Part shown: positions 1-5,320 of the stretch, piece after piece
Layout of the letters: each line of letters begins with the position of its first letter
Numbering within the stretch: position 1 is the first letter of the stretch
Origin: Calditrichia bacterium
GTDB lineage: Bacteria; Calditrichota; Calditrichia; RBG-13-44-9; J042
Direction: 5' to 3'
DNA length: 5,507 nucleotides
NCBI GenBank assembly: GCA_030430345.1
Contig: JAUIFT010000239.1
Location: forward strand, 1-5,507
The notes under the pieces: model-generated
The model's input: only the letters and a program-made list of their open reading frames with translations
Database searches by the model: none
What the model was told of the DNA's origin: nothing
Translations under genes and position numbers: made by a program

Positions 1-42
1 CAGCTTTTTATGAATGAAAAAAATGAATACCGCGATCAAAAA

Positions 43-456
43 TTAGCGATGGTTGTTATTGCTATGACCGTCTTTTCCCCCCATCACGGCAAAGAAAACC
101 TGTACTGCCTTTGCTGCGGCATTCAGCGTGCTAACTGTTTGCATCACTGGCATTTCAACCCGATTTTTCAGGCGCTTTTCAAAAGTGACTACATCATCGA
201 TCATTCCCTTGACATCACTTACCGCTTCACTCATCGATTCCACCTGCTTCCGCCCGGTATGCAAAATGGCATTCATATTGGTTGAAATATCTTCCAGGTT
301 TGACATAATGCCCGGCAGGGTTTTATCCAGGTTGGCAGTGGTCTGCGCAACCTGTTTCGCCGTTTGCCGGAGTTGAACAATTGTCGGCACCAAAAAAGCC
401 ACCAGAATTAAAAGGGCGATGGCGATAAGAATTGCGGCAATTCCGATAGTTTCCAT
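43..456 (-). CDS. DUF948 (YtxG-like) membrane-anchored coiled-coil protein
   Basis: This 137-residue protein has the layout of the DUF948 family. A single N-terminal membrane helix covers about residues 4-26 and is very rich in Ile, Leu, Ala and Val. A polar helical stretch (about 27-100) with many Gln, Asn, Thr, Glu and Lys follows and is probably coiled coil. A second conserved-looking segment (about 103-122) starts PVMQTVSTLNAA, and the tail is short and His/Asn-rich. The ATG start follows an AGGA at 461-464, a rather close 4 nt away. It lies 69 nt behind the YtxH gene on the same strand, so the two are probably cotranscribed. In Bacillus subtilis a DUF948 protein (YtxG) and YtxH are also encoded together in a general-stress operon. 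That supports the family call, but the biochemical role is unknown. The length is normal for the family. Confidence is high for the family and low for any function. Confidence 0.87.
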   Translation of the reverse strand: METIGIAAILIAIALLILVAFLVPTIVQLRQTAKQVAQTTANLDKTLPGIMSNLEDISTNMNAILHTGRKQVESMSEAVSDVKGMIDDVVTFEKRLKNRVEMPVMQTVSTLNAAAKAVQVFFAVMGGKDGHSNNNHR

Positions 457-481
457 AACGTCCTGTCTTCAGTCTTTTTCG

Positions 482-526
482 AAAAACTCAAGTATTTATT
501 TGTTGCTTGAATTAGCTGCCGCTAAT
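482..526 (-). other. Two small hairpins between the YtxH and DUF948 genes
   Basis: Two inverted repeats follow each other in the 69-nt gap. The first is ATTAGC (511-516) with GCTAAT (521-526), a perfect 6-bp stem with a 4-nt loop; on the coding strand it begins inside the YtxH stop codon. The second is TCAAG (488-492) with CTTGA (506-510), a 5-bp stem with a 13-nt loop, followed on the minus strand by G and five T. The second has the order of a weak intrinsic terminator, but its stem is short and its loop large. It could attenuate transcription into the DUF948 gene or help stabilise the upstream message. This is inference from symmetry alone. Confidence 0.35.
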
Positions 527-924
527 CAGGCATCGTCTTCGTCCGGTTTCGTTTGTGCTTCGTCTTTAAAAGCATTTTTAGCAGCATGCAAGGCATCTTT
601 CAAGCGGGCTTTACTGTCTGTCACGGAAGTCTTGCCTTTATCAACCAGCTCTTCCATCATGCCTTCTACTTCTGCAGCCTTATTTTTCGCATCCATTTCC
701 AGGTCTTTCAGGCGGGTAATCGCACTTTCGTAGGAATGGCGGGCGCGATCAAGGGAAACTTCATATTCGGATCTGGCTTTTTCATACATGTCGCCCATCC
801 GGCCACCGAGTTCTTCCCGGGTTTCCCGGCCGCTCTTCGGTGCATACAACAAAGCCATTACTGCACCCAATGCACCACCAATTAAAAAACCTTTCAAGAA
901 ATCAATTCCACGATTGTCTGACAT
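526..924 (-). CDS. YtxH domain-containing protein
   Basis: This 132-residue protein carries the hallmark of the YtxH/gas-vesicle-like family. An N-terminal glycine-rich membrane helix (about residues 12-28, with GFLIGGALGA at its start) runs straight into the signature LYAPKSGRETREEL (26-39). The rest (about 40-121) is a long amphipathic helix rich in Ala, Lys, Glu and Asp, probably coiled coil, and the tail is acidic (PDEDDA). It should be anchored by one N-terminal helix; the side of the membrane facing the coil cannot be told from sequence. The ATG start is well supported by AAGGAG at 933-938, 8 nt upstream. The DUF948 gene follows 69 nt downstream, a pairing known from the Bacillus ytxG-ytxH stress operon. 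The role is probably envelope- or stress-related, but no activity is established for the family. The 166 nt upstream hold no gene, and I see no convincing promoter there. Confidence 0.9.
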   Translation of the reverse strand: MSDNRGIDFLKGFLIGGALGAVMALLYAPKSGRETREELGGRMGDMYEKARSEYEVSLDRARHSYESAITRLKDLEMDAKNKAAEVEGMMEELVDKGKTSVTDSKARLKDALHAAKNAFKDEAQTKPDEDDA

Positions 925-1090
925 AGCGAATTCTCCTTCAATTAGGATAAAATGATTAGAAACTTATTTGATAAATGTCACGAAGTTAGCGGCTGTTTTC
1001 GCTGCTCTGGTCATTATTAATGTAAGGCCGAATTTTCCGACAATAAATAAAAAAAATAAACCAGGGCGCGTTTGTCTGTGAGCGTCGGCA

Positions 1091-2011
1091 TTAAAAGACC
1101 GGAAATCTGGCCGCAACCGGCCGATGATCGGACACTTGCACTTCATATTGCGGAAAGGACTGGTCCGGCTTAAGTATTTCTATTTCGATATTTTGGTAAA
1201 GTGTATCGACCGAACTGGTTATCATGATATGATCGAGTAATGACCGGAAGCTGCCGCCGATAAAGGAATATTCCGTGGCGCTGCCGGCAAATTCTTCCGT
1301 TAAAAAACGATAGTTGAGGGTGTCATCTAAAAAAGGAATGAACACATTGCTTGCCCCGGTATCGTTAAGCAGGTCATTCCAGTCACCGGCAATGATAAAG
1401 TCCCGATCAACATTCGGTTGCTGAAGTTGCAGATCCACGTAATTCTCCAAATCGCGAATAGCATTTCGCCGCCGCGCTTCATTCTCACTGCCGCCGCTCG
1501 CTTTTAAATGGAGAATGATCAGGTTGAAATCGAAGGCAAGGCCATTTTCCACGGCGCGCATATAAAGGGCATAAGGGGCGCGGGGAAATGTATAACTGTC
1601 GTTGGTAAACAGGTATTCTTCCGAAATAACCTCTACCATGTCTTTTTTATAGATAACCCCCGGCCAAAGCGCAAAGTTCGCCGCGCCGGTACCGAGACGG
1701 CCATCGTATTCATCCAGACTGGCGACGAGGGCATCGAATGCATCCGCGTCGGTAATTTCCTGAACTGCAAAGATGTCTATATCCATATCAACGATCAGCT
1801 CGCGAACGCTGGCAATGCTTTCCTGACCGTTTTTCGGAAATCTTTCGATATTCCAGCTGGCAATTTCCAAAGTGCCATCAACGCCATACCCGGGCACCTG
1901 TATTTGCTCTTCTATTGGCAAATCGCTGGTCGCATCGGTCAGCCGCTCGTTACACCCTTGCAGCCAGAGTAGTATTGCCAACAAGCAAGTGAGTTTTCCA
2001 AAAGTTCGCAT
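1091..2011 (-). CDS. Lipoprotein of the endonuclease/exonuclease/phosphatase (DNase I-like) family
   Basis: This 306-residue protein starts with a type II signal peptide: MRTFGK, a hydrophobic core (about 8-17) and a lipobox LQGC with the lipidated Cys at 20. The mature part is a complete EEP fold. The motifs appear in order: SWNIERF with Asn54, FAVQE with metal-ligand Glu85, ILHLKASGG with His168, AGDWND with Asp210 and Asn212, LLDHIMI with Asp260, and SDHRP with Asp295 and His296. These are the residues that bind Mg2+ and carry out phosphodiester or phosphomonoester hydrolysis in DNase I-like enzymes, so it should be active. The substrate is unknown; extracellular DNA is the simplest guess for a lipid-anchored secreted member, but phosphoester substrates other than DNA occur in this superfamily. 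The ATG start follows AAGGGG (2017-2022) at 5 nt. Asn at +2 after the Cys carries no evident inner-membrane retention signal. Downstream, a T-rich stretch on the coding strand (complement of 1042-1060) has only a weak stem before it, so termination there is uncertain. Confidence 0.88.
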   Translation of the reverse strand: MRTFGKLTCLLAILLWLQGCNERLTDATSDLPIEEQIQVPGYGVDGTLEIASWNIERFPKNGQESIASVRELIVDMDIDIFAVQEITDADAFDALVASLDEYDGRLGTGAANFALWPGVIYKKDMVEVISEEYLFTNDSYTFPRAPYALYMRAVENGLAFDFNLIILHLKASGGSENEARRRNAIRDLENYVDLQLQQPNVDRDFIIAGDWNDLLNDTGASNVFIPFLDDTLNYRFLTEEFAGSATEYSFIGGSFRSLLDHIMITSSVDTLYQNIEIEILKPDQSFPQYEVQVSDHRPVAARFPVF

Positions 2012-2030
2012 AATTTCCCCTTACTTCTCG

Positions 2031-2042
2031 AAACAATTGTTT
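2031..2042. promoter_or_regulatory. 12-bp perfect palindrome upstream of the nuclease gene
   Basis: AAACAATTGTTT is a perfect palindrome, 19 nt upstream of the nuclease ATG and 8 nt upstream of its Shine-Dalgarno site. It may be an operator half of a regulatory site, or chance in AT-rich DNA. There is no direct evidence of binding. Confidence 0.3.
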
Positions 2043-2082
2043 GCATTTCGGTTCTAGTACTAATCTGATGTCCCCTGCTGTC

Positions 2083-2105
2083 ATTGTCAACAACAAACTG
2101 ACAAT
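2083..2105. promoter_or_regulatory. Spaced inverted repeat ATTGTCA-N9-TGACAAT
   Basis: ATTGTCA (2083-2089) and TGACAAT (2099-2105) are perfect 7-bp inverted repeats separated by 9 bp, so their centres are 16 bp apart. On the minus strand the promoter-proximal arm overlaps a perfect TTGACA (complement of 2085-2090). The form fits a dimeric regulator site or a short hairpin in the 5' leader of the nuclease gene. No -10 box at good spacing follows that TTGACA, so its use as a -35 box is doubtful. Confidence 0.35.
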
Positions 2106-2127
2106 TTTCATCTATTTACAGCGAAGC

Positions 2128-2157
2128 AATATAATCACAAAACCGGGAAAAAGACAA
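2128..2157 (-). promoter_or_regulatory. Possible sigma70-type promoter for the nuclease gene
   Basis: On the minus strand TTGTCT (complement of 2152-2157, 4/6 to TTGACA) is followed after 18 nt by TATATT (complement of 2128-2133, 5/6 to TATAAT). Transcription from here would give a 5' leader of roughly 110 nt that includes the two dyads at 2031-2042 and 2083-2105. The match is modest and promoter rules in this lineage are unknown. Confidence 0.3.
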
Positions 2158-2243
2158 TGATGATATCCAAGATCCGCCCGAACCAGCGGCCAGGGCTAAA
2201 CGATACCGCCCTTCCCAGCGGGAAACATCGGTTATTACTTAAA

Positions 2244-2273
2244 AATCTGCGTGAATCAGTGCTAATCCGTAAC
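2244..2273. repeat. Three degenerate 10-bp tandem repeat units
   Basis: AATC recurs with exact 10-bp spacing at 2244, 2254 and 2264 (units AATCTGCGTG, AATCAGTGCT, AATCCGTAAC). Read on the minus strand it gives the GGATTA...TGATT...AGATT pattern. I recall similar degenerate repeats with roughly 10-11-bp units in intergenic DNA of many environmental bacteria; that is memory, not a search. Function is unknown. Confidence 0.55.
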
Positions 2274-2299
2274 TTCAATAAAAAAATCTCATACGAAGC

Positions 2300-2331
2300 A
2301 AAAAAAAGCCTGCCCGCAGGCAAGCTTTTTT
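2300..2331 (-). terminator. Intrinsic terminator of ndk, nearly symmetric
   Basis: GCCTGCC (2308-2314) pairs with GGCAAGC (2319-2325) around a 4-nt loop with one mismatch. It is flanked by eight A (2300-2307) and six T (2326-2331). On the minus strand the stem is followed by eight T, 26 nt after the ndk stop codon, which makes it a strong ndk terminator. Because both flanks are homopolymeric it would also work on the plus strand, but no plus-strand gene is nearby. Confidence 0.9.
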
Positions 2332-2356
2332 AAAAAGACAAATGCTGGCTATTTTT

Positions 2357-2776
2357 TTAGCCAACTAGTTCCCGATTCGAGAAAAAGAAAGCAATTTCGA
2401 TCGCAGCATTATCCAGCGAATCGGATGCGTGCACGGCATTGCACTGAATATCGGTGCCGAAATCTCTGCGGATAGTGCCTTCTGCCGCTTCTGCCGGGTT
2501 GGTTGCGCCAATAAACTCGCGATAGTCGGCAACGCAATTATCTTTTTCGAGAACCATGGCAACGATCGGACCGCTGCTCATAAAATCCGTCAATTCGCCA
2601 TAGAAAGGTCGCTCGGCATGAATCGCATAAAATTTTTCCGCGTCCTGCTTGGAAAGCTGTACCATCTTCATGCCAAGGATTTTGTAGCCGCCGGATTGAA
2701 TTCTGGCAACAATATTACCAATATTGTTATTGGCGACACTTTTCGGTTTAATCATTGTATATGTACGTTCTGCCAC
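2357..2776 (-). CDS. ndk: Nucleoside diphosphate kinase
   Basis: NDK transfers the gamma phosphate of an NTP to an NDP through a phosphohistidine, in the cytoplasm, and balances the NTP and dNTP pools. At 139 residues it has the usual bacterial length. The catalytic set is complete, each residue two below the Dictyostelium numbering: Lys10, Tyr50, Arg86, Thr92, Arg103, Asn113, the phosphorylated His116 in NAVHASDS, and Glu127. The family landmarks ERPFYGEL, MSSGP and GATNPAEAAEGTIR are present. The start is GTG, supported by AGGAG 8 nt upstream; the next in-frame ATG (residue 8) would cut into the first beta strand. One oddity is Lys12 in IKPKSV, where the family nearly always has Asp (KPDG or KPDA). 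It lies 249 nt behind sucD and ends in a strong terminator. The SucCD neighbour is meaningful: succinyl-CoA synthetase makes an NTP that NDK can redistribute, and the two proteins are reported to associate in Pseudomonas aeruginosa. Confidence 0.97.
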   Translation of the reverse strand: MAERTYTMIKPKSVANNNIGNIVARIQSGGYKILGMKMVQLSKQDAEKFYAIHAERPFYGELTDFMSSGPIVAMVLEKDNCVADYREFIGATNPAEAAEGTIRRDFGTDIQCNAVHASDSLDNAAIEIAFFFSNRELVG

Positions 2777-2784
2777 TGGAAAGT

Positions 2785-2789
2785 CTCCT
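2785..2789 (-). promoter_or_regulatory. Shine-Dalgarno site that fixes the GTG start of ndk
   Basis: AGGAG on the minus strand lies 8 nt before GTG (2774-2776). The first in-frame ATG, seven codons later, has no comparable purine-rich site at good spacing and would remove residues that align with other NDKs. Confidence 0.75.
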
Positions 2790-2866
2790 GTTCATTTGAG
2801 TGTGGATATTTATCTATTCAAGTTATTAATAATTATCTGTTAAGAATCACAAACCTAATTAGAAAC

Positions 2867-2990
2867 GAATAATCAATGACTAATTTTCAATTTCAAATTT
2901 CGAAGTATCTTGCCATCCCAAAAGTTGGCATTTTTAGTTTTTACCTTCGTCACTGGACATTTTGAGTTGAATATTGGACATTGAATGAAA
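2867..2990. repeat. AT-rich mosaic of degenerate short repeats between ndk and sucD
   Basis: The 249 nt between ndk and sucD hold no gene. Part of this gap is built from repeated words: TTTCAA, TTTCAAA, TTTCGAA in a row (2885-2904); TGGACATT at 2954-2961 and again at 2975-2982, each followed by a TTGAAT (2967-2972 and 2981-2986); and AATCAATGACTAAT near 2872-2885. A short stem TGCCA...TGGCA near 2910-2930 is followed by T-rich sequence only on the plus strand, where there is no gene to end. I see no clear terminator after sucD, so ndk may be read partly from the sucC promoter. AT-rich sequence at about 2790-2870 could also hold an ndk promoter, but no box pair stands out. Confidence 0.45.
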
Positions 2991-3025
2991 CCGCCATTCA
3001 TCTTGTAATTCACATTTCCTGGAAT

Positions 3026-3901
3026 CTATTTCCCTAAAACTTTCGCAACCGTTTTTCCCATATCCGCCGGGCTTTCACAAACGTGAATACCGGCAGCGCG
3101 CAGTGCGGCCATTTTCTCGGCAGCAGTGCCTTTACCGCCACTGATGATCGCACCGGCATGTCCCATCCGTTTTCCCGGAGGGGCGGTTTGGCCGGCAATA
3201 AATGCCACCACCGGCTTATTGAAGTTTTCCTTAATCCATTCCGCTGCTTCTTCTTCCGCGGTTCCGCCGATTTCCCCGATCATGATCACAGCTTCGGTCT
3301 CATCGTCATCTTTGAAGAGCTCCAGGCAATCGATGTAGCGGGTGCCAATTACCGGGTCGCCGCCAATACCGATACAGGTGGTTTGCCCCAGGCCGACACG
3401 GGTCAGCTGATGCACTGCTTCATAGGTCAGGGTACCGCTGCGGCTGATCACACCAATTGTGCCCTGCTCGTGAATAAATGCCGGCATAATGCCCACTTTG
3501 CATTTTCCCGGAGACATAATGCCCGGGCAATTCGGGCCAATCATGCGGGTTTTCGTATTCTTCAGATAGTTATAAACATTCAGCATATCGCGGGCAGGAA
3601 TGCCTTCCGTGATGCATACCACGGTTTCTACACCGGCATCGGCGGCTTCATAGATGGCATCCGGGGCGAATCTCGGGGGCACAAACACGATAGATACATT
3701 TGCCTGCGTTGCATCGACCGCTTCCTGAACGGTGTTAAAAATCGGCACGCTATCCTGAAATTTACTGCCACCTTTTCCCGGGGTAACACCGGCAACTACT
3801 TTCGTACCATATTCTATCATCTGTCCGGCATGGAAGGAACCTTCTTTTCCGGTGATTCCCTGAACCACAATCCGGCTGTTTTCATCGACAATAATGCTCA
3901 T
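3026..3901 (-). CDS. sucD: Succinyl-CoA synthetase (ADP-forming), alpha subunit
   Basis: The alpha subunit binds CoA and carries the phosphohistidine of succinyl-CoA synthetase, which interconverts succinyl-CoA and succinate with NDP phosphorylation in the TCA cycle. Its 291 residues match the family length (E. coli about 289). An N-terminal Rossmann CoA-binding domain has [16 protein letters not shown] (13-28) and GVTPGKGG (38-45). The ligase part has IGPNCPGI (121-128), SRSGTLTYE (153-161), [10 protein letters not shown] (178-187) and the glutamate Glu210 (MIGEIGG) that contacts the active-site His. The phosphorylated His is His248 in [16 protein letters not shown]. The ATG start has GAGGTG (3906-3911) 4 nt upstream. 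It follows sucC after 55 nt in the same order as in E. coli and most bacteria, so the pair is almost certainly one transcript. All expected catalytic residues are present. Confidence 0.98.
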   Translation of the reverse strand: MSIIVDENSRIVVQGITGKEGSFHAGQMIEYGTKVVAGVTPGKGGSKFQDSVPIFNTVQEAVDATQANVSIVFVPPRFAPDAIYEAADAGVETVVCITEGIPARDMLNVYNYLKNTKTRMIGPNCPGIMSPGKCKVGIMPAFIHEQGTIGVISRSGTLTYEAVHQLTRVGLGQTTCIGIGGDPVIGTRYIDCLELFKDDDETEAVIMIGEIGGTAEEEAAEWIKENFNKPVVAFIAGQTAPPGKRMGHAGAIISGGKGTAAEKMAALRAAGIHVCESPADMGKTVAKVLGK

Positions 3902-3956
3902 TTTTCACCTCTTTATTTTCAAATTTTCTTTTTCATCAAAATCGTATTCAACGAGA

Positions 3957-5114
3957 TCAGATTAAGGCAACAACCTTCTCCGCGGCCTCTTCCAGGGAAC
4001 TGGCGACTTCAAAGTTCATATCGGAATTTGCCAGTAATTCACGCGCTTCTTTAGCATTGGTGCCTTCCAATCTCACCACCAGCGGCACATTCAGATCGAT
4101 GGATTTTGCAGCCTCAATAATCCCGTTTGCGACACGGTCGCAACGAACGATCCCACCGAAAATATTCACAAGCACAGCTTTTACATTGGGATCAGAGAGA
4201 ATAATCTCAAAGCCGTTGCGGACAGTCTCAACATTAGCGCCGCCGCCAACATCCAAAAAGTTAGCCGGCATACCACCAGCAAGTTTAATAATATCCATCG
4301 TCGCCATTGCCAGACCGGCGCCATTGACCATACAACCGACGTTGCCGTCCAGCTTGATATAGTTGAGGTGATGCTCGGAAGCACGCACTTCCAGCGGATC
4401 TTCCTCATTGGTATCGCGCATTTCAGCGATATCCTTGTGGCGATAAAGGGCATTATCGTCAAAACCGATTTTGGCATCCAGGGCCAATACTTCGCCGCCC
4501 GGCGTTACCACCAGCGGATTAATTTCCATCAGGGAAGCGTCAGTCTCAGTAAAAGCGCGGTATAATTGAAGGATAAATTTAGTAGCATATTTGATCTGAT
4601 CGCCTTCCAGTCCCAGCTTGAAGGCAAGGCGGCGGGCCTGAAAAGGCTGCATCTCAGTTTGCGGATCGATATATTCCTTGAAGATTTTTTCCGGTGTTTC
4701 TTCGGCAACGGTCTCAATTTCCACTCCCCCTTCGGTGGAAGCCATCACCACCAGCTTGGAAACCGAACGATCCAGCACGATCCCCAGGTACAATTCACGA
4801 GCAATGTCGACGCCTTCGGCAATTAGCACGCGATGTACAGTTTTACCTTCCGGACCGGTCTGATGCGTTACCAGGGTCATTCCAAGCATCTGTTCTGCCA
4901 GTTCACGAACTTCCGCGACACTTTTCGCCAATTTAACACCACCGCCTTTGCCACGCCCGCCGGCATGAATCTGCGCCTTGACAACAAATATATCACCACC
5001 CATTTCTTTCGCAATCGCTTCCGCTTCGTCGGCACTAAAGGCAACTTTGCCACCCGGCACCGCTACGCCATAACTGCGTAAAATATCTTTCGCCTGATAC
5101 TCGTGAATATTCAT
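3957..5114 (-). CDS. sucC: Succinyl-CoA synthetase (ADP-forming), beta subunit
   Basis: The beta subunit holds the nucleotide site (ATP-grasp domain) and the succinate site of succinyl-CoA synthetase. At 385 residues it is full length (E. coli 388). It opens with [17 protein letters not shown]. The nucleotide-binding loop is [18 protein letters not shown] (44-61). ELYLG (107-111) and [11 protein letters not shown] (124-134) follow. Mg2+ ligands Asn199 (EINP) and Asp213 (LDAK) are in place, as is Glu197, which in E. coli helps phosphorylate the alpha-subunit His. The C-terminal CoA-ligase domain has [11 protein letters not shown] (264-274), NFLDVGGGA (285-293), [13 protein letters not shown] (314-326) and VVRLEGTN (346-353). 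Pro20 matches the ATP-type E. coli enzyme, whereas GTP-type enzymes as I recall carry Gln there; this hints at ADP use but does not prove it. The ATG start is preceded by AGGAG (5122-5126) at 7 nt. A bulged hairpin (5171-5218) precedes the gene. Confidence 0.98.
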   Translation of the reverse strand: MNIHEYQAKDILRSYGVAVPGGKVAFSADEAEAIAKEMGGDIFVVKAQIHAGGRGKGGGVKLAKSVAEVRELAEQMLGMTLVTHQTGPEGKTVHRVLIAEGVDIARELYLGIVLDRSVSKLVVMASTEGGVEIETVAEETPEKIFKEYIDPQTEMQPFQARRLAFKLGLEGDQIKYATKFILQLYRAFTETDASLMEINPLVVTPGGEVLALDAKIGFDDNALYRHKDIAEMRDTNEEDPLEVRASEHHLNYIKLDGNVGCMVNGAGLAMATMDIIKLAGGMPANFLDVGGGANVETVRNGFEIILSDPNVKAVLVNIFGGIVRCDRVANGIIEAAKSIDLNVPLVVRLEGTNAKEARELLANSDMNFEVASSLEEAAEKVVALI

Positions 5115-5170
5115 TAACTTGCTCCTGTGTTTTACCGTTTAAATATGTCTTTCAAAATTTTTCGAATCTG

Positions 5171-5218
5171 AAAAATGCCGCTGTATCAAAATGGTGTCCA
5201 AGCAACCACCATCGGCAT
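5171..5218 (-). other. Bulged 12-bp hairpin in the sucC leader (attenuator or second terminator)
   Basis: Read on the minus strand, ATGCCG and ATGGTG run on directly as a 12-nt arm (complement of 5207-5218). A 10-nt loop follows, then CACCAT (complement of 5191-5196), a 10-nt one-sided bulge (5181-5190) and CGGCAT (complement of 5175-5180), then TTTT (complement of 5171-5174). All 12 base pairs are perfect. It lies just after the terminator of the upstream gene and 56 nt before the sucC ATG. It could be a back-up terminator of the upstream gene, or a leader structure controlling sucC if transcription starts upstream of it. I do not recognise it as a known riboswitch class. Confidence 0.6.
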
Positions 5219-5225
5219 CTACAAT

Positions 5226-5256
5226 AAAAAAGCGCGTCAATTTCAATTTGACGCGC
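5226..5256 (-). terminator. Intrinsic terminator of the unknown gene upstream of sucC
   Basis: GCGCGTCAA (5232-5240) and TTGACGCGC (5248-5256) form a perfect 9-bp GC-rich stem with a 7-nt loop. On the minus strand the stem is followed by TTTTTTATT. It lies 64 nt after the stop codon of the gene at 5321-5507. This is a textbook intrinsic terminator and separates that gene from the sucCD operon. Confidence 0.93.
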
Positions 5257-5320
5257 CCAATTTAGCGATTTAAGCGTGCGGTTTCAACCAAATCTATTTT
5301 TAATGCGGATTAGATAGCAT

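Larger units (their letters stand above)
2012..2299. other. Intergenic region between ndk terminator and nuclease gene
   Basis: I see no credible gene here. A 62-codon open frame on the minus strand (2135-2323) begins inside the ndk terminator, has no ribosome binding site and runs through the 10-bp repeats, so it is not called. The region holds, from the nuclease end: a 12-bp palindrome (2031-2042), an 8-bp palindrome TAGTACTA (2055-2062), a spaced inverted repeat (2083-2105), a possible promoter (2128-2157), a small hairpin (2201-2230) and three 10-bp repeat units (2244-2273). It is most likely the regulatory leader of the nuclease gene plus decayed repeat sequence. Confidence 0.6.

Noticed and set aside
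1042..1090. Possible terminator of the nuclease gene
   Set aside because: The coding strand has a long T-rich run here, but the only stems before it are about 4 bp (AAAC/GTTT). This is too weak to list as an intrinsic terminator, though termination nearby is likely.
964..1146. Minus-strand 60-codon open frame after the nuclease gene
   Set aside because: It overlaps the end of the nuclease gene in another frame, has no ribosome binding site and no recognisable features.
1508..1972. Plus-strand open frame of 154 codons opposite the nuclease gene
   Set aside because: It lies fully inside a gene with complete EEP motifs on the other strand, and its translation shows no family features.
2085..2090. 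Perfect TTGACA on the minus strand as -35 box of the nuclease gene
   Set aside because: No acceptable -10 box occurs at 16-18 nt spacing; the hexamer is better explained as part of the inverted repeat.
2135..2323. Minus-strand 62-codon open frame between ndk and the nuclease gene
   Set aside because: Its start lies inside the ndk terminator, there is no Shine-Dalgarno site, and it passes through the 10-bp repeats. The translation looks like read-through of non-coding repeats.
2341..2361. Hairpin TGGCTA...TAGCCA across the ndk stop codon
   Set aside because: It is a 6-bp AT-rich stem whose T or A run is in the loop and not after the stem, so it is not a terminator; the real one is at 2300-2331.
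2429..2872. Plus-strand open frame of 147 codons opposite ndk
   Set aside because: It is a shadow of ndk and runs on into the AT-rich gap; no ribosome site and no family features.
2910..2941. Stem TGCCA...TGGCA followed by T-rich sequence on the plus strand
   Set aside because: It has only 5 bp and a 10-nt loop, and points in the wrong direction for sucD; no plus-strand gene needs it.
3083..4054. Long plus-strand open frame (323 codons) opposite sucD and the end of sucC
   Set aside because: It is the complement of two certain genes with all family motifs. The translation is rich in His, Arg, Phe and Cys, has no recognisable domain and has no ribosome binding site; it reflects codon bias of sucD.
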